Source: Actinostola sp. cb2023
Taxonomy: Eukaryota > Cnidaria > Anthozoa > Actiniaria > Actinostolidae
Direction: 5' to 3'
Assembly (NCBI GenBank): GCA_033675265.1
Contig: JAUJYZ010001419.1
Coordinates: 43,680-107,679, forward strand
Length of the DNA stretch: 64,000 nucleotides
The notes below the pieces were generated by a model, which was not told where the DNA came from, did no database searches, and was given only the letters and a program-made list of their open reading frames with translations. The position numbers were made by a program, and so were the translations under genes. Numbering within the stretch: the first letter of the stretch is position 1; every line of letters starts with the position of its first letter. Shown here in pieces: positions 21,862 to 34,900 of this stretch.

Positions 21862-23850
21862 TTGAGACGTGTTGGACCTTTTTCACACTACACAAGTTTC
21901 TTATGCTTGCGCTCATGTGCTTATTCTTGCGCTTATGCTAGTGTTGGACCGTTTTCACACAACACAAGTTTCCTATGCTTGCGCTCATGTGCTTATTCTT
22001 GCGCTTATGCTAGTGTTGGACCGTTTTCACACAACACAAGTTTCCTATGCTTGCGCTCATGTGCTTATTCTTGCGCTTATGCTAGTGTTGGACCGTTTTC
22101 ACACAACACAAGTTTCTTATGCTTGCGCTCATGTGCTTATTCTTGTGCTTATGCTAGTGTTGGACCGTTTTCACACAACACAAGTTTCTTATGCTTGCGC
22201 TCATGTGCTTATTCTTGTGCTTATGCTAGTGTTGGACCGTTTTCACACAACACAAGTTTCTTATGCTGCGCTCATGTGCTTATTCTTGTGCTTATGCTAG
22301 TGTTGGACCGTTTTCACACGACACACGTTTCTTATGCTTGCACTCATGTGCTTGTCCTTGTGCTTATGCTAGTGTTGGACCGTTTTCACACAACACAAGT
22401 TTCCTATGCTTGCGCTCATGTGCTTATTCTTGCGCTTATGCTAGTGTTGGACCGTTTTCACAAGATACAAGTTTCTTATGCTTGCGCTCGTGTGCTTATC
22501 CTTGCGCTTATGCTAGTGTTGGACCGTTTTCACACAACACAAGTTTCCTATGCTTGCGCTCATGCTTATTCTTGCGCTTATGCTAGTGTTGGACCGTTTT
22601 CACACAACACAAGTTTCTTATGCTTGCGCTCATGTGTTTATTCTTGTGCTTATGCTAGTGTTGGACCGTTTTCACACAACACAAGTTTCTTATGCTTGCG
22701 CTCATGTGTTTATTCTTGTGCTTATGCTAGTGTTGGACCGTTTTCACACAAACACAGTTTCTTATGCTTGCGCTCATGTTCTTATTCTTGCGCTTATGCT
22801 AGTGTTGGACCGTTTTCACACGACACACGTTTCTTATGCTTGCACTCATGTGCTTGTCCTTGTGCTTATGCTAGTGTTGGACCGTTTTCACACAACACAA
22901 GTTTCCTATGCTTGCGCTCATGTGCTTATTCTTGCGCTTATGCTAGTGTTGGACCGTTTTCACAAGATACAAGTTTCTTATGCTTGCGCTCGTGTGCTTA
23001 TCCTTGCGCTTATGCTAGTGTTGGACCGTTTTCACACAACACAAGTTTCCTATGCTTGCGCTCATGCGCTTATTCTTGCGCTTATGCTAGTGTTGGACCG
23101 TTTTCACACAACACAAGTTTCTTATGCTTGCGCTCATGTGTTTATTCTTGTGCTTATGCTAGTGTTGGACCGTTTTCACACAACACAAGTTTCTTATGCT
23201 TGCGCTCATGTGTTTATTCTTGTGCTTATGCTAGTGTTGGACCGTTTTCACACAACACAAGTTTCTTATGCTTGCGCTCATGTGCTTATTCTTGTGCTTA
23301 TGCTAGTGTTGGACCGTTTTCACACAACACAAGTTTCTTATACTTGCGCTCATGTGTTTATTCTTGTGCTTATGCTAGTGTTGGACCGTTTTCACACAAC
23401 ACAAGTTTCTTATGCTTGCGCTCATGTGTTTATTCTTGTGCTTATGCTAGTGTTGGACCGTTTTCACACAACACAAGTTTCTTATGCTTGCGCTCATGTT
23501 CTTATTCTTGCGCTTATGCTAGTGTTGGACCGTTTTCACACGACACACGTTTCTTATGCTTGCACTCATGTGCTTGTCCTTGTGCTTATGCTAGTGTTGG
23601 ACCGTTTTCACACAACACAAGTTTCCTATGCTTGCGCTCATGTGCTTATTCTTGCGCTTATGCTAGTGTTGGACCGTTTTCATACAACACAAGTTTCTTA
23701 TGCTTGCGCTCATGTGCTTATTCTTGCGCTTATGCTAGTGTTGGACCGTTTTCACACTACACAAGTTTCTTATGCTTGCGCTCATGTGCTTGTCCTTGCG
23801 CTTATGCTAGTGTTGGACCGTTTTCACACGACACAAGTTTCTTATGGCAC
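21862..23850. repeat. 72-bp satellite with higher-order structure, about 27 units
   Basis: The unit is GTGTTGGACCGTTTTCACAC... followed by GCTTGCGCTCATGTGCTTAT. Because 72 is divisible by three, two plus-strand frames stay open (a 724-codon one among them). This is not taken as a gene: both frames are open, and units differ at sites that change residues as freely as silent ones. Variant blocks recur about 500 and 720 bp apart (22318, 22818, 23538), showing multi-unit duplications. Confidence 0.93.
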
Positions 23851-23938
23851 TTGATTATATTTGCATCCTCGTACAATGTAACAACAACAAAAAACAGGCT
23901 TAAGTCAGTTATAGTTAGTCAGTTAGTTAACAAGTTAT

Positions 23939-23964
23939 CAGGGCCGTACATAACCCAAAATTCA

Positions 23965-24002
<38 letters not shown>

Positions 24003-24134
24003 ACGTATTTGAAAACAAAAAATAAATGAAAATAGTACAACTTTTTGGTATATTTTTTCGCCTTGCTAGAGGGGGAACTGCCCCCCCCCCCCCCCCCCAC
24101 CCCCCTGCCTGCCCCTGTGCTGTGTACGGCCCTG
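23939..24134. mobile_element. 196-bp element, ends CAGGGCCGTACA, with G- and C-runs
   Basis: CAGGGCCGTACA and its inverse TGTACGGCCCTG lie between GTTAT direct repeats (23934-23938 and 24135-24139). A 34-base G run (23965-23998) faces an 18-base C run (24081-24098). It has no ORF. The CAGGG ends recall hAT-type elements, but a 5-bp duplication does not fit the usual 8 bp. Confidence 0.7.
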
Positions 24135-24139
24135 GTTAT

Positions 24140-25170
24140 ACGTTAATTTAGTTGTTAGATTGTTTAATAGTTGTAGTGGTTATTTATTTAAATATTGCTT
24201 GTATTTAGTTGTTTATAAGTACCAGGATTCATTACTGTATAGATTTCGCTTTTATTTTAATATTTTAATGCAAATTATATTGTAATTTCATTCTATCAAG
24301 TTATAAAACTAGATTTATGAACATTCATACATTCATTATCTATGAATTGGCACACGAGCGTTTTCGGGATATTTTGGATTTATAATATTCATTGATAATC
24401 AATTTTTACTGATAAAGAAACTAGTATGATGAGAATATACAGAACAAATGTTCGGAAAAAATCAGACACCTCGAGCGGGATTCGAACCCAATTTTTTAAT
24501 TTTTTTCAATTTTTCAATTTTGCAATATTAAAAAAAAGCAAGTATTCATATTTAGAAGTTAATTTCTAACATATAGCTAGTGATATGTGGGATATTTGTA
24601 TCGGTAAAAACACACTGAAATAACCAAGAATGATGTCACCAGTATTTTCAACTAACATCCCTTGGAATTGAAGTAATTGTATAAATATACTGTACTCATG
24701 GAACAACACAATAACACTGACACACGATCCCCGCGAACAATTCATGAATTTATGCCTATAAGGAGTCGATTCTGTTTCACTTCAAAGAAAACAAACGCAA
24801 CTGCGATGTTCAGCATTTTAGTCTGAATTCTTCTTGAATAAAAATCAACAATTCCAAAAAAAAATCAACAAATCGTTTACCAAAAGGCCGCCGTATTTTC
24901 TGAATTCTTTCGTCTTAATTATACCAGTATCATCGGCTACCTGAGCATAGCTAGGCGACAGAATACATATCCGCAGATTCACTGGCCAGCGAAGCAGCTG
25001 TAAGATACAGCCAAATGAGTGACTTCAACCGATGCACAAAGAAAGCAGTTTTAACTTTAGTTACTAGAAACTATTTGAAGTTCAGACAATTGTAAAAACA
25101 CATTAAAAAATTTCTCTTTGTTGAAGTTTCTGGGGAATTCATCAAAGAAGTGTAAGACTACGTGTATTGA
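24140..25170. other. Unassigned AT-rich stretch
   Basis: No gene seen. The only signal is a B-box-like GGGTTCGAATCCC on the minus strand (24478-24492), perhaps the end of a SINE. Confidence 0.4.
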
Positions 25171-25297
25171 GGTTTGATTTGGATGTTTTTTGGGGGTTAT
25201 AACATTATTATAACACGTAGAAAAAGAAAACAACGACAATTATTTATAACTTTTATTTATTGTATATTTGGGGTTGAGGAATCCTGTATGATTCTAT
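25171..25297. repeat. Dispersed repeat, first copy (other copy 28938-29062)
   Basis: About 127 bp, from GGTTTGATTTGGATG through TATAACATTATTATAACACG to GGGGTTGAGGAATC, is repeated in direct orientation 3.77 kb away with few changes. No terminal features. Confidence 0.8.
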
Positions 25298-26180
25298 TAT
25301 TATATTATACTGGTCTTTTTTCGGTCGAATTTGAATCAGTTTCTTAATCAATCGTAGTTTCTCATTAGAGTTTAATTTAAGTTGAACTTAAAAAATAAAG
25401 AAGAAGTTGTTAATGATCACTATTGACACCCAGTTTGGATAATTAGCACTAAACAAGATGTCACAGCGACAAAGATGCGCCTGTGGCAAGCTCGCGCGTA
25501 TGTCAGTCTTCAAGAAAAAGAAAAAAGCTCTCTGTTTCAGCCTGTGAGTACGCTATAGCTAAAAGAGTAAAAGCTTGTTAATGGTGTCTAAAAGAAAATA
25601 TTTGCTCTAAAGTAAGCCTTTCTAAGGTTGTAATGCTTTATCCCTCATTAGGCCTTAATTCAATTAAATTTATTTTTCTCCTAAGGATTTCACATTCACT
25701 TTAGATCAGGCGAAATATATTCTGTAAATCGAGCAAGGTGAAGATTTTAGCGCTTAATATTCAGTGTCTTAAAAATCTAGAAGAAATCAAAATAGTTTTC
25801 AATTAATGCACTGCATGTAAATTAAAAAAGAAATGTTAGACTTTCTTTTGAGTGAGAAAACAAAACAAACAAAGAAGTGAAACTCCATGCGAGATGTTGT
25901 TTGCGACAAAATAGTCCCCACCGAATCCCAAAGGCGATTATTCGATATTTCAAATAAATAGCGTCCATATCAATCAAATACTTAGTAAAATTGGTTTTAG
26001 CGAAACAAATGGCAATATCACTTTTATATTTATTATCGGTGTAATGCGACTATGTACCCGAATCATTAAATAAAACACTAATTTCTCTCTAACTCTCTAT
26101 AATTTCGTCCATAAATTCTATACATTCGTCAAATCAGATTGTAATTTGTTCAGCTAGTCGGTCGATTGTAACTATTGACC

Positions 26181-26632
26181 GTTTTGTGAATATTTGTTCA
26201 CTTGAGAGAGATTAAGGGCATTCTTCGTTCGTCATTTATCGGCTATATATTTACAGCTTCCACTGGAAATACAGGGAAGAGTTGAGACTGAAGAGAAACG
26301 TGACTGTTTTATTATTATTATTGCTATTGTTTTGTGAATATTTGTTCACTTGAGTGAGAGAGATTAAGGGCATTCTTCGATCGTCATTCATCGGCTATAT
26401 ATTTATAGCTTCCACTGGAAGTACAGGGAAGAGTTGAGACTGAAGAGAAACGTGACTGTTTTATTATTATTATTGCTATTGTTTTGTGAAAATTTGTTCA
26501 CTTGAGTGAGAGAGATTAAGGGCATTCTTCGATCGTCATTTATCGGCTATATATTTATAGCTTCCACTGGAAGTACAAGGAAGAGTTGAGAACTAAGAGA
26601 AACGTGACAGTTTTATTATTATTATTGCTATA
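26181..26632. repeat. About 150-bp tandem triplication
   Basis: Three direct copies (starts 26181, 26329, 26481), each with GAGAGATTAAGGGCATTCTTC and the small hairpin CTTCC-ACT-GGAAG, joined by ATT microsatellites. No coding. Confidence 0.9.
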
Positions 26633-28937
26633 CCATTAGGGAATCCAATCAAATGTAGTAATAACACACACAGTAATGCATGTAATTATGGTACATCTCA
26701 TTTTACACTGAGATGAATCCAGCCCCGGGGTCACCCCTTAGCAAAACAGTGAGTCAATCGATTTGAATTCAGCTTCTCTCTCAGTTCATTTTCCAATTTA
26801 CACCGGGAATTCTCCTTCATTTGCAGCCAGAAAATTCGTAATCATTATAATCAACTCTCCAAGCAACAAGTACTATGAATTACAAAGCTTACATACTTAC
26901 AAGAGATTACTTAACTACACTGAATCTTTATTTGGTATTTTATTAATACAAATTAAGGCTACCCAAAAGTGGTCGTTGAACGAACCGAACGTGTTCCACG
27001 AGATCTGAAAAAATGCGGCTTTCTTTCCGATTCTTTGCCACTGTTGTTTATGTCCAACCTCGCTAGTTTAATTTCACTTTTATGGAATTCACGTGACTCG
27101 ATGACAAAATTACCAAGACTACAGTTTCCAGAGACAAGTTAACTGAGGCCCTGAACGAACTCAAGGAGACAGGTTATACCACAAATGTTTTATACTCTGT
27201 CAAGTCCCGCTTCAAAAATGGCTATTTTTAAAGCGTAAAAATTCGCCTAGGCCATGCTTCATTTAATACTAATTGGACGTAATGCGTCGGTGTCAATTTG
27301 AGGTCTTCTCAATAGGTTTGTATATGGCTTTGTTCAAGGTTCTAGCTATTCTGTTAGTCATTAACATCGGAGACTACTTGACGAGAGCATTGGAGTTTTG
27401 GTATCTCGAGTTGTTCCCTAAGACAACTGACTCTTGGAAAGAGCACATGAAAAAGAAACTACCTTTTCATGAAAAGAAAAGAAAACCAATCGCGATTGCT
27501 CTCGCTTTTTTTTCTCCGTTCTCCGGTCTTTGTGTCGGGTCTTTGTGTTTTTGCAAAACAGAGTATAAATTTGGCAATTATGGTAGGGAAATCTATTTTC
27601 GCGTACGTCTCAAATATGAGCTTTGGTGAGGATTTAAATATAATCGGTACAAATCGGTGTTAAGCGCAATTGACTTATTAGAGATTCTCAAATGTGGTAA
27701 TAATTTGAAAATAACCATATAATATAGAGTAATCTAAACTTTTAAACCTAGATAATTACGCTTTGCTTTTAGAAGTCGAGTCTATTCCCCCTTCAGTAGA
27801 AAAACTAAGGAGATGTTTAAAGATATATATATGTATATATATACTTCAAGCCTCTGTTTCTTTGCAGTAGGGTCCTAAAAGACAGGTTGAAAACCTCTTT
27901 ATCTGGTCTTGATTAGACTATTTAAAAAGCATTGACAAAACAATAGATTCAATGCATTCAATTCATGGCGGCATGTTACGTTTTTGTGGGTCCTTTCTGT
28001 TTATCGAATTAATTTGTTAACCAATCATTCAGGCTGTAGCGAACCCTTCAAAAGCCGTTCTATTCGAAACAGCACAATTACTCCAAATAACAACCACAAA
28101 AGACAAGGTACTCTCTAATTTCATCCGAAAGTTGATTGGTTTTTCGCGCTTCTTGCTTTGTCGTTATCCCATGTACACTGTAAATACGCGATGCTATTGA
28201 AATAATAATGTACTTTGAAATGAAGGTTTATTTTGAGCGAAAAAAACCTGGCGTTTCGGCGATTTCGATGACGCCGGAGAGATTCAAATGAAGTCTGCTC
28301 TGGACACTTAAAAAGTGTAATTTTTGTTTTGACAACTGGTATAATAGACAGATCAATATTGTACACATTAACACGTCACTTCAAATAACTCAAGAACATG
28401 GGACATTTCGATGTCGTCAAAAAAATCCCAAATTAAAAAATAAATAAAAATTCAACCCTCTGAATATTTTGCCTTCGAGAGTGGAATTTTATGATCCGTT
28501 TTTTCTTCCCTGACGAGTAAATGTTCTTGGTATACTTATCTAATCTGGTTAGAGACAATTTCAAAAATGGCGTCGCGTTAACTCCGTAGTCGTCGCTGGC
28601 TACTGTTAATAAAATGGTTGTGTCTTGATATCAATGTTAGCGTTGTACTAAGAAGACATCTGGCTTCGCGTATGAACCGTGGACCATGGGAGTCTTAGAG
28701 ATCACCTTTTTAATCTTTTCTTCTTTTTCCTTGGCTTTGGATTAAGAGGACACCTGACCCTAGAATTAGCGAACCCAATGCAAACGTTACGATAGTGGCT
28801 TTGAGATCCACGCCCATATGCGCTTTCTCTATTGTAGCAAAAACTCAACTCAGGCGAACCCGACCACGAAGAAACCTTATAGGGGCATGGGAAGATCGAT
28901 GTCGCACACTAGTAATTTGCTAATACGTTTGGATTGG

Positions 28938-29062
28938 GGTTTGATTTGGATGTTTTTGGGGGGGCTATAACATTATTATAACACGTAGAAAAAGAAAACG
29001 ACAATTATTTATAACTTCTATTTATTGTATATTTGGGGTTGAGGAATCTTATGTGATTCTAT
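28938..29062. repeat. Dispersed repeat, second copy
   Basis: Direct copy of 25171-25297. DNA between 26640 and 29840 is otherwise without a recognised gene; the open frame at 27273-27629 has no recognisable domain. Confidence 0.8.
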
Positions 29063-29845
29063 AAGTTTTCGCCTTTGGTGGAGTCACTCCATGATTGTGA
29101 TGATACAGCGTTCTTCCAGGAGCACATGTGTATGCTCTGCACATGAAAAGTAGAAAAATGAGAGGTGAAGACATATAGGAATTGTTCCTGGAAGCAGTGC
29201 GTTTGAAATGCATGGTTCGGTTTGACGAAGACACAGTATTGTGTATGATTAAATTTATTGGGTTAGAGTCTTTATCACAATCACCAAATCCAATTGCCGC
29301 TTCAACCCTAGATATAATAACACTGTGAATAGAACCACAAAGGGTAAATGCAATGGCTTCACATCGTCATCCTAAGAACCAACACGCTTCTGCGAGACTC
29401 GGTTAAAATCATGATTTTGAAAACCTTGTTGATTTCAGTCCAGCCACTGGACCCTGTTTGTCCGTTGCACAGCACAAACACTCCATTGATAACAAACTGC
29501 TTGTTAATATTTAGTAAATACATTCATCAAAAAAATATTAAAATTGCCGTTAATTTCTCTCAACACAGAAATTATATGCAATTTCTACTAAAGGGGGAGT
29601 ATACAGGCAGGTGTAGGCACTAGTTTAAACATTGGTAATGAAATTTACCATTGTCTATATTCAAACGAGGCCGGTTTTCATTTTCTACTTTTTTTTAAGT
29701 CAATGCATGGATGAGAGTTGAACTGTACACCTGCCAGTACAATGCAATTAAAGCGAGGCAGTAGTAATGAGTTCATAGAGGAGCTAATAAGTCCTGTCAC
29801 AGAAAACACAGCTTCCACACATTATCGTGCTTCCGAACTTAAAAC

Positions 29846-31968
29846 ATGCTTCAAGGCAACATAGCTCAATCCATGGCTTTATCCAAAGCACAGAACCAGT
29901 ATGTACTGAGCGATGTCATAGGACTAGAGGCTCTTTCCTCTGGCCGTAAGTACACTCTCCATATCTTTTCTCGACATTTGGAGTTTTAATGGGTTTGAAT
30001 TTGACAACTGCAAAAGACGATCGCGCGCGCGTCCATCTCACTGCCTTGCTGTATCCACGGCATCTAGCTCAGTTAAAAACGTATTACCACTCCAGATAAC
30101 AGAAAAGTGTTTAAAATCACTGACTAAGTGTTATTAAGCAGTGTTTGTGATACTGTGGATCGGAATTCAAAGGCAGGAAGAGAGCTTGTAAAGATAGGAA
30201 GTGTGCAAATTGCGAGAGGAAATAACTTAGTATCTAAATGGTTATCTATTATCATTGGGCTCGTAGATCCCTCGGTTGTCTATAGGAGCTACGCATCAGA
30301 TCAGCCCGATCAGTCCCGAACTCCAGACATAGTCAGCGATGCAGAGAATCCAGCTACGGTCCGACGCAAGCAGAGACGAAACCGAACGACATTCACAAAG
30401 CAACAGCTCCAAGAACTCGAGAAAGTCTTCGAGAAAAAGCACTACCCAGACATTGCGCTCAGAGAGGAATTGGCTGCGAAAATCAACATCAGCGAAGCCC
30501 GAATTCAGGTAAGACGATTCCTAGCGGTCCACAATATCTGAATGAAATATACCTTCTTAATTTCATTGCAACTCAAATTTTATTTTTCACACATTGGAAT
30601 ATAATTGAATTCGAATTTCCAGAGAATAAACGTAGGCTCATGGCGTATTACGGCGCTGAAAAAAAATTCATTTGTGCCGAAACATTAGGGCATGGGCGTG
30701 GTCGGCCATGATATACCCGCTAGATACAGAAGGAATAATTCTATTACAGAATTTGCTAAGATAATTTTGCTAAAGAAATTCGGAGATCTAATAGGAAACA
30801 AAGTTTTCTTGATTCGATAGTAATTAAATTTCAGTCATTTTCCCCTCATAAGACCGATAGGACAGATACGGCCAATAACTCTTGTATTTCGCCTCTAACA
30901 AGAGCCTAGACTTTAGCGGTGCATTGGGGGATCATTTTGTGTTAACATGGTTTTGGCCGGATAATTAAACTGGCGTCGGTTTAGGTTTCTTAATACGAAT
31001 CGTAGTTTTGCTTTGTACGGCGAGGTGTTTCTTAAAATCAAATTCGATGAATTACAGATCTCTCTTTATCGACACCAAACTTCAGACAACCGAAGCTCAA
31101 GGAAACATCAAACTATTTATGAATTTTTCATCCTTGAAGTCGGTAAATACTGCTTCTCCTTAGTAGAGCAGTTAGCAACCACAAATTTCCAAACGATCAA
31201 TTCCACAATGAAAATGAACGAAGTAAAATTGTCTTTGAACAAACGAAAATTGATCCAATTGAATCGAGCCAAGTTAGCGGACCTTCAGTCGAACTTAGCT
31301 TCCTTTTGAAAAAACCTTCACAGTGTCTTTATAACTAACACACAACTTATAAAGGTTGTTTGTCCAACGCTTCACTTCTATTCTTACTAATTACGATTCA
31401 TCTTTGTGTAAAATGCATTGTAAAACGGACTGTTTTTTACTAAGTATGATAGCGATTTATTCTGTCATTCGCGTTAATCGTCTTTGTTTTTGAACTTAGA
31501 TTCACTGGCTTAAGTTTTCCACTCATTACTAATGATCTCTTCGTATTTTATTGCGTCTAGGTTTGGTTTCAAAACAGAAGAGCAAAGTGGCGCAAACTTC
31601 AAAATCCCAATCAATCGCTGCTTAAAAAGAATCGCCTTCATCACGACAAACAAAATGGAGGACAGCTTCCCATCGCACCAAGACCAGGTCTTCCTTGTGG
31701 AACTCCGAACTATTTCCTTAGCCTTCCCTCAGGAATGCCTTCCGTTAGTGCTCACAGTGGCTATCCTGGTTTGTTGTCATCTCTCTCAGCTTCAGCTCAG
31801 AGTTATATTGGAAGCCCTCAACTCCCAGTTCATAATACGCCTCTGTGGACGTGTCAGGGAGCTTACCCGAACGATCAACCCAAAATGGCGCTTGAGGCTC
31901 TTCGTTTTAAAGCGAAAAACCATTCTTCATCGATGTCGGCGTTTGAGTTCGTCCCAAGTTATCACTAA
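29846..31968 (+). CDS. Paired-like (Q50) homeobox transcription factor with OAR motif, three exons
   Basis: Exons 29846-29945, 30267-30508 and 31561-31968 join to 249 codons. Exon 1 encodes 33 residues including YVLSDVI, which resembles a Groucho-binding eh1 motif. The homeodomain is residues 69-128: QRRNRTTF opens it, SEARIQ and [12 protein letters not shown] close it, and glutamine at position 50 marks the paired-like class. The intron between homeodomain positions 46 and 47 is the classic paired-class site; its donor is CAG/GTAAGA and its acceptor follows a TACTAATG branch-point-like sequence. The C-terminus carries [11 protein letters not shown], an OAR motif. A nuclear DNA-binding regulator of TAAT sites is expected. 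The family is unclear (Drgx, Prrx, Isx and Prop types are all similar). The exon 2 start is less sure: 30267 keeps phase with exon 1, while 30286 has a better pyrimidine tract but the wrong phase. Confidence 0.88.
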
Positions 31969-31969
31969 A

Positions 31970-34900
31970 AACAATGATTTGGAGACTCAAATTGTCAAAG
32001 ACACTGAATAGATATAGCTTCATAACATGCACCCCACCTTGGCGCAGTCGATTCATTTCACGCAACAAACTTCTGCCGCAATTTTTTTTGTGTGTGAAAT
32101 ATCATGATCTGGTTAGGAAAAGTTAGATTCTATTTTCTACCACAAATGACATTTAGTTAGTTTAATCTTCACCTTAAAAAGTAAAACATGTCTGGTGAAT
32201 TAATGTTGAATAGAATTCAATCTAACTTTGGTAGAGAAACGAAAACAAGCTCCAGTAGACACCCCCGAGGCAAATTATTGTTCACGACTGACGTGCGACA
32301 CCATGGACCGAATCGTCAAACAACATAATTGCAGCTAAATACGTTCTTTGCTCTTTAGTATGAAGGATATACGGCTGTTAATGAGCTCACGACAGCATGA
32401 AATCTCACATAGTTTCAAAGAATGATTTTGTAATAATAGAAAAGTTTTCAACGACTGGCGTATATAATAGACTAGCAGATAAAATTCACTCGGACATCTT
32501 AGTGACTATGTTAAACATCTCGCCAAGCAAGCCATGAACACGTACACTCGTTATATAGTCAACAGTTTGCTTGTTAGACTGCATTGTTAGTCAATAAGGG
32601 AATTACAGCCGGGACTGGACATCAAAATCGCGTAGTATTCTTGTGACTAACTGTAGTTTCGAGAGGCAAAAAAGATGTACAATTTTGAAGTAGACAAATT
32701 GTCTTTAATGAAGCTGTCCTACACTGACAATAGGAGTTTGCAAAGTCAATGTAAATATTGTATTTATTTTAAAAGTTCAAGTTAATCCGAGTAAAAGTGA
32801 ATTCAAACTGTTTATGTCTAAACTGAAACGTTTTTGGGGGGATAAACTGAATCTACGTGTGGTTCGATTTAAATTCGACGAAACTCATTAAGTTATTATG
32901 GTGACTTATGCCTGTCAAACTTTCCTCCCGTAGCTAAGAAATCGCTCAAAAATGCCGCTGTAGCGTAAACTTCCATTCCACCTGTCCATGCATGGCTAGC
33001 TGTCAGGGAACGAGAAACATGTTTTTCCCCCTTTAAAACCCAGAACTCTTTCGACAAGACTTCATATACAATTCGTTTACTCTAGTTCTAATGAAAGGAA
33101 AAATTTCAATCTTTCGTAAAACAAAATTAGAAAATCTGGTGGAAATTGTATGGCATTCAGCCGTATATCAAAGATTACGTACTGTATGTACTGTAGGGCA
33201 CTGAGCGTAAACGTTTCTCACTAAGCAGTATTCACTTCGTGCTATTTAGTAATTGAAAGATCAAGAGATTAGAGTTGCGTATACTTCGATAGGTCTTTAC
33301 GGTGTTTCGTGTCTGCTATCTCTCGAACGATCTGCGATCTTTACAGCCATCGATGAGTACAGATGGCAATTCGTAAAAGTTAATAAAAACACAAAACAAA
33401 CCCTCACAGCTCTAATTTCCCGCTAAATACTATTTAAAAGCCACGAACATATCAAGAAATCAGTATCCGTCAAGCGATTATTTGGGATATTAATAGTATC
33501 TCAGCAGCCAAAAGGAATTTCAGCGAGTCGTTTCTAGACACAAAGATAGAAACACCACCAAGTACGTCTGAACTCTTCAAATTCCGTCATTAAAACGAAT
33601 TTAGCTATTAAAACGAAAATGAACAGATGATCATTTTTTCGGAATTACATAGCGCTAATTTTTAGAAATATTCAATTGTTAGAGGCCATGGTCAAGGCGA
33701 CTTAGAACCTAAATGTATTACGAGGCGGTAATGAAAAAATAGAGCGTGCAGTCTAGCTCCGACGCGTTTCATTGATCGTCTGCTGCTTCGAGCAGGCGTC
33801 ATATTAAGGTTTTTAATTCTATTTTCGGGAACTTTAAAAGTGAATTTGTCATATGAAGACTTTATGCAGTCAGAGTTTAAAATGAGCCTTCCTTAGGTCT
33901 TTAGTTTTAGTTTTTTTTTACTCTTTCGCGTCAGTCACGCAACAAACCCGCCAAGGCGATTCAGTGGGGAAAAAAGCGTTTCAAGTTAGGCTAATTTTAG
34001 CGAAATTATGAGTTTATAATAACAACGCTGACAGAATTGAAGCGAAAACTAACATATAAATTTATCTTTCTTGAACTTTTTTCTTTGTTCCTCGAACTAA
34101 AGGACAAGAAGCCATTAACACTAAACTTTGTCTTTCATGCAGCGATTTCCTTTCTCTGTTTTTCTTATTATCATGCAGAAACGAGTTTTAGCCCCTTGTT
34201 GAGCGCGAATTCCTTTTAATGAACTTTTTAAAAATTGATGCAAATAGATAGATTTGCTCGAATGGTCATTGCATTGTGTCATTCTGCCATTTTGTAGTGC
34301 TTAAATTGCCCTCTGCGTTAGAAAGCCTAGTCTAATAACTGTCTAATTGGGAGATCTGTTAATGTATTAGTAATCCCCACAGAAAAATAATCGATCAGGA
34401 AAACTGCATTTCTTTTAGGAAGTCATATTTCGATTTCAACAAATTGGCTATGGACTTTGAAAGGAGATCATTGTGAATTTTCGACTTTGAAAGAAAGCTA
34501 ACTTTGACAATAGCGAAAGAAGAATTCTCAAAGCCCTTAGCTTTGGGTGCAGATGTTTTCGGAGCGGGCCAGAATTCATAGTAAACAATAAATGATTGTT
34601 GATTTGAGCGAGGAAACCGTGACAGAAACAGCCTTGAAATTTTACACCCATGCAGGATTACAGCGCATATATCCAGTCAAATGTACGCGAAATAGGATTA
34701 AGAAATTGCAAGTCAGTTTATGCTATTAGACCGGCTCCAGTCCTTGAGGAATGCATTAATATTAAGTTATTTAGAAAAACAATACAAGCGTGAACACATC
34801 CAATATTAATCTAAAAGGATTTCCAGTCATTTCGCAACATCTTTTCCGGTCCATCTCTCACTGAAAAGTTCGATTCGAATCGGATCGTTCTCAGTCGTCA

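Noticed and set aside
21838..24012. 724-codon cysteine-rich repeat protein and its 434-codon companion frame
   Set aside because: Both frames of a 72-bp satellite are open, and the longer one ends by running through a poly-G tract inside a transposon.
24478..24492. tRNA gene suggested by a perfect B box
   Set aside because: No A box or pairable acceptor, D or anticodon arms upstream; at most a SINE fragment.
27273..27629. 118-codon frame with a hydrophobic N-terminus
   Set aside because: No recognisable family, no supporting splice sites and AT-rich composition like the surrounding DNA; not strong enough to call.
31013..31309. 98-codon frame
   Set aside because: Lies within the second intron of the homeobox gene, has low-complexity AT-rich codons and no domain.
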